Origin: a virus
Virus record (IMG/VR): IMGVR_UViG_3300038436_000169
Location: 1-41,428 of that record
Length of the DNA: 41,428 nt
Reading direction: 5' to 3' (one strand)
Position 1 is the stretch's first letter, and each line of letters opens with the position of its first letter. This document shows positions 39,080 through 41,428 of this stretch, in pieces. Under the pieces are notes generated by a model. That model was not told the origin of the DNA. It made no database searches and saw only the letters and a program-made list of their open reading frames with translations. Made by a program: the position numbers and the translations under genes.

Positions 39080-39530
39080 GCGCCAAAAGTAAAAATGGCA
39101 AAAACTTTTTCCGTAATACCAAAAATCTTTACCATTCAATATTGCCAAAACTTTTTTAAAAATCAAAAACTTTTATCCCTATTTTTATCCTTCGTCATTT
39201 TTAATCATTTTCTATTAATAAATCTAATGTATATCACTATATAAGATAAATAATTATAAAACGGTATGAAAATATGAGTGATATGACGGTATTTTTAAGG
39301 GAAAATAAAAGAGGCGGAAGTTTTAGAGAAAATGCCAAAAATAGAAATGGCGAAAACTTGAGGGCGTTTTTTAATGATTGTGAAATAGCGTCATATCACG
39401 CATAAAAACACATAAGAAAAGGATGTGAAAATCCGCCAAGTTTTAGAAAAATCAATGAATTTTAATGTGTATTCGTGTGAGAAGATGCGCAAAACTGAAA
39501 AATAAAAAACGTGGGAGGTTGGCAAAATGG
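39080..39530. other. Candidate replication origin with iteron-like repeats
   Basis: AT-rich, about 450 bases, directly after the primase gene. Short words built on (G/T)GC(C/A/G)AAAACTT recur in both orientations: at 39082, 39097, 39143, 39163, 39315 (inverse), 39333, 39349, 39433 (inverse) and 39521. An 11-bp inverted pair GTGATATGACG / CGTCATATCAC lies at 39278-39288 and 39389-39399. Degenerate repeats beside a replication protein and an AT-rich segment (39200-39260) are typical of an iteron origin. A TAATGTATATCACT element at 39225 resembles the TTTTGATGTATA motif. Confidence 0.55.
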
Positions 39531-40087
39531 CATACACCGAGCAACAAAAGACCAACTGCGTGAAGATTTATACAGAATCGGAATCTGCAGAATCCGCTCT
39601 CATCGAGATACGTCAAATGCTGTCCATCACGCCCTCACGCCGAAGTCTTGAAAACTGGGCAAAAGACCCAAAATACAAACCGCAAGTCGGGAAAGGCGAA
39701 CTCGCGTTGTTCAACCACGAAGCAGATATTCCAACCCAAACACAAAAGAAAATCGCGGTGATAAAGAAAATAACCCCTGCATTTACCGAAGGGTTGACAA
39801 AAGTTTCCAAGCGGGTTTTGGATAACCTGACTGACGCAAAACTCAGGGCGATGGAGGGGAAAGACCTTATTTATGCGTATGTTCGACTGCAGAACCTGAA
39901 ACTTAAAAACGGCTTATTTGTAGCTTCTCTATTGGAAAATGAAAACGATGATAGTCCCGACAAGGTAATAGAAATGCTTGGGGAAGCGATGAAAAAAGCA
40001 AGAGGCAATAGCGAAGATAGCATAATCGATACGGAAGTGATAAATGAAGGAGAGATGAATGAAAGAAAGGATTCTTTGTCAGGTTAA
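39527..40087 (+). CDS. Terminase small subunit-like protein (copy 2)
   Basis: 186 residues with the same architecture as the 1335 product. An N-terminal helix-turn-helix region (YTEQQKTNCVKIYTESESAE, RSLENWAKDPKYK) is followed by a basic helical segment (LTKVSKRVLDNLTDAKLRAM) and a repeat of the LIxxxxLxxLKxKN pattern. The C-terminus is acidic. It lies after the origin-like region and overlaps the ParB-methyltransferase gene. It may be the DNA-binding packaging subunit, a regulator derived from it, or an origin-binding protein. Confidence 0.55.
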   Translation: MAYTEQQKTNCVKIYTESESAESALIEIRQMLSITPSRRSLENWAKDPKYKPQVGKGELALFNHEADIPTQTQKKIAVIKKITPAFTEGLTKVSKRVLDNLTDAKLRAMEGKDLIYAYVRLQNLKLKNGLFVASLLENENDDSPDKVIEMLGEAMKKARGNSEDSIIDTEVINEGEMNERKDSLSG

Positions 40088-41381
40088 ATTGGAAGAACTC
40101 ACCGAGTTTGAAGGAAATCCGCGCAGGATGAAGACGGACTGGTTTGCGAAATTGCGGACTTCCATCAATGAACACGGGTTTATCGGCGTTATAGTGATTG
40201 ATGAAAATAACCGTATTATTGCGGGACACCAGCGAGTAAGGGCATTGCGTCAGATGGGACACACTGCTCCGATTGACGCGATAAGGCTTGTCGGATATAC
40301 CGAAACGGAGCTCAAAGCGGTCAATCTTGCGCTCAATCAAATCAACGGCGATTGGAATACGGAAAAGCTGACGACTTGGCTTTCGGAACTGAAAGACGCG
40401 GATTACAATATCTACCTCGCTGGATTTGATGATAGCGACCTTGAGGAGCTGGATATTGAACTCACGGATGAAGAAATTGAGGAAGACCTTGCAGAGTTGG
40501 AATCTGTGAGTGAGGAAGCTGGCGAGTGTTATATGCCGTTCATCATAACGGGAGATTTAATCGAGCTGGGTGAGCATCGGCTTCTCTGCGGAGATTCAAC
40601 CGACCCCGCGCAAGTCAAGCGACTGATGGATGGAGAGCTGGCGCACTTAGTCTTTACCGACCCGCCTTACAATGTGAACTATGGAGAATTTAACAAGACG
40701 CGTCGACGCGGTAAAGATTGGACGGACACTTACTGCCCTGACAATGAGGACAATATGACACGGGAAGGTTATGCGGAGTTTCTGAAATCCATCGTCCGCA
40801 ACGCAAAAGAAAATACCATCGAATACGCTCATTACTACGTTTGGTTCGCTATGCAATATTTGCCTGAATTAACGGGCACTTTTATAGCCAACGACATTGA
40901 TTACGACAAAGTGCCAATCATTTGGAAAAAACAAACCCTACCAGTCTCTTGGGCAAATTACAAGCGAAACTATGAACCCTGTCTTTTTGGCGGCAAGGGT
41001 GCAACCACGGCAAATAAAAACTCTCGGTGGTTCGGACCTAACAATGAACGCGCGGTGTGGGAAATTGACGCGGACAGCAACAATAAATACATCCACCCGA
41101 CACAGAAACCCACTGCTTTGGCGGAAAAGGCTATTGGCAACAGCTCATTATTGGGTGAACTTGTGCTGGATTTATTCGGAGGTAGTGGTTCGACCCTCAT
41201 TGCCTGTGAAAAGACCGACCGAAAGTGCAGGATGATGGAAAAGAGCGAATTTTACTGCTTCGGTATCGTTGACCGCTGGTGGAAACTGACGGGTATTGAT
41301 GAAATCCGCATCAATGGCGAGGTTATTGACTGGAGCGTGTTTCGGGAGCAGAAGGCAGAGGAAACGGAGGTGGTGGAATGA
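40059..41381 (+). CDS. ParB-like domain fused to a beta-class DNA methyltransferase
   Basis: 440 residues. Residues about 10-110 are a ParB/sulfiredoxin-like domain (LTEFEGNPRRM, INEHGFIGVIVIDENNRIIA, AGHQRVRALRQMG). The methyltransferase part has motif IV TDPPYNVNY (D201-P-P-Y204) before motif I DLFGGSGSTL (371-380), the beta order, as in N6-adenine or N4-cytosine enzymes. Such fusions are common in phages, where they may protect phage DNA from restriction. No matching nuclease is adjacent. GAAGGAGAG precedes ATG 40059. The gene ends across the circle junction. Confidence 0.9.
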   Translation: MKERILCQVKLEELTEFEGNPRRMKTDWFAKLRTSINEHGFIGVIVIDENNRIIAGHQRVRALRQMGHTAPIDAIRLVGYTETELKAVNLALNQINGDWNTEKLTTWLSELKDADYNIYLAGFDDSDLEELDIELTDEEIEEDLAELESVSEEAGECYMPFIITGDLIELGEHRLLCGDSTDPAQVKRLMDGELAHLVFTDPPYNVNYGEFNKTRRRGKDWTDTYCPDNEDNMTREGYAEFLKSIVRNAKENTIEYAHYYVWFAMQYLPELTGTFIANDIDYDKVPIIWKKQTLPVSWANYKRNYEPCLFGGKGATTANKNSRWFGPNNERAVWEIDADSNNKYIHPTQKPTALAEKAIGNSSLLGELVLDLFGGSGSTLIACEKTDRKCRMMEKSEFYCFGIVDRWWKLTGIDEIRINGEVIDWSVFREQKAEETEVVE

Positions 41382-41428
41382 TTGAAAACATGAAGGAATT
41401 TAAAAGCTATATTTGGAAATTATATCAA
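41330..41428. repeat. Terminal direct repeat, right copy (circular closure)
   Basis: Exact copy of 1-99. It includes the last 52 bases of the ParB-methyltransferase gene and the first codons of the following ORF (ATG at 41378, truncated by the window end, continuing at 100). See the left copy at 1-99. Confidence 0.95.

Noticed and set aside
39274-39405. A 43-codon ORF inside the origin-like region
   Set aside because: No ribosome binding site, and it is made of the iteron-like words and the inverted pair; open frames of this length occur by chance. It cannot be ruled out entirely.
1-41428. CRISPR array, tRNA genes, insertion sequences or a diversity-generating retroelement
   Set aside because: No regularly spaced repeats, no cloverleaf with anticodon and CCA-type arms, no transposase, and no reverse transcriptase or variable-repeat pair were seen. 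Weak tRNA-like folds could be missed by eye.

Overview
The window is one complete circular-looking tailed-phage genome. Its first 99 bases (1-99) are repeated exactly as its last 99 bases (41330-41428), so the contig closes on itself with a unit of 41,329 bp. The gene set is that of a siphovirus-like virus: terminase, portal, SU10-type capsid, long tape measure, tail tip and tailspike, and a lysis cassette. It also carries a ParA ATPase, a Borrelia-type partition-like partner and a tyrosine recombinase, but no recognisable CI-like repressor. This fits a phage-plasmid (temperate phage kept as an episome) better than a simple lytic phage. Strong AGGAGG-type ribosome binding sites, mostly moderate G+C, a spanin-like protein ending in an outer-membrane-like beta strand, and the partition protein's resemblance to spirochaete plasmid proteins suggest a diderm, perhaps spirochaete-like, anaerobe. 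The host is not determinable from the sequence.

Layout. 1-3.3 kb: small genes, a small terminase and the large terminase. 3.3-9.2 kb: head genes (portal, a Tad2-like anti-Thoeris gene, a scaffold with a signal-like N-terminus, capsid, connector, and a minor head protein fused to an Ntox50 toxin domain followed by a likely immunity gene). 9.2-15.4 kb: accessory island with a MORC-like GHKL ATPase fused to a PD-(D/E)XK nuclease and a convergent type IIG/ISP restriction-modification enzyme. Each side of the island has a near-duplicate module made of a promoter, a small gene, a terminator and the motif TTTTGATGTATA. 15.4-28.7 kb: tail and lysis genes. 28.7-30.4 kb: a secreted-protein moron and the recombinase, both on the minus strand. 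30.4-31.2 kb: a noncoding regulatory region with a perfect consensus promoter, nested inverted repeats, a 13-8-13 lox-like site and a terminator. 31.2-38.9 kb: early operon (small proteins, DUF4406, ParA and partner, a CHC2-AEP-helicase primase, a sigma-like protein). 38.9-39.5 kb: AT-rich region with iteron-like repeats, the best origin candidate. 39.5-41.4 kb: a second small-terminase-like gene and a ParB-domain/DNA methyltransferase fusion, running over the circle junction into the start of the window.

How the parts may work together. The early operon would copy and partition the episome. A phage sigma-like factor (38424) and a motif repeated at 3307, 9691 and 15438 may switch on the packaging, island and tail units. 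The RM/GHKL island, Tad2-like protein, Ntox50 toxin and orphan methyltransferase together form an inter-phage and anti-host conflict set carried in the structural half of the genome.
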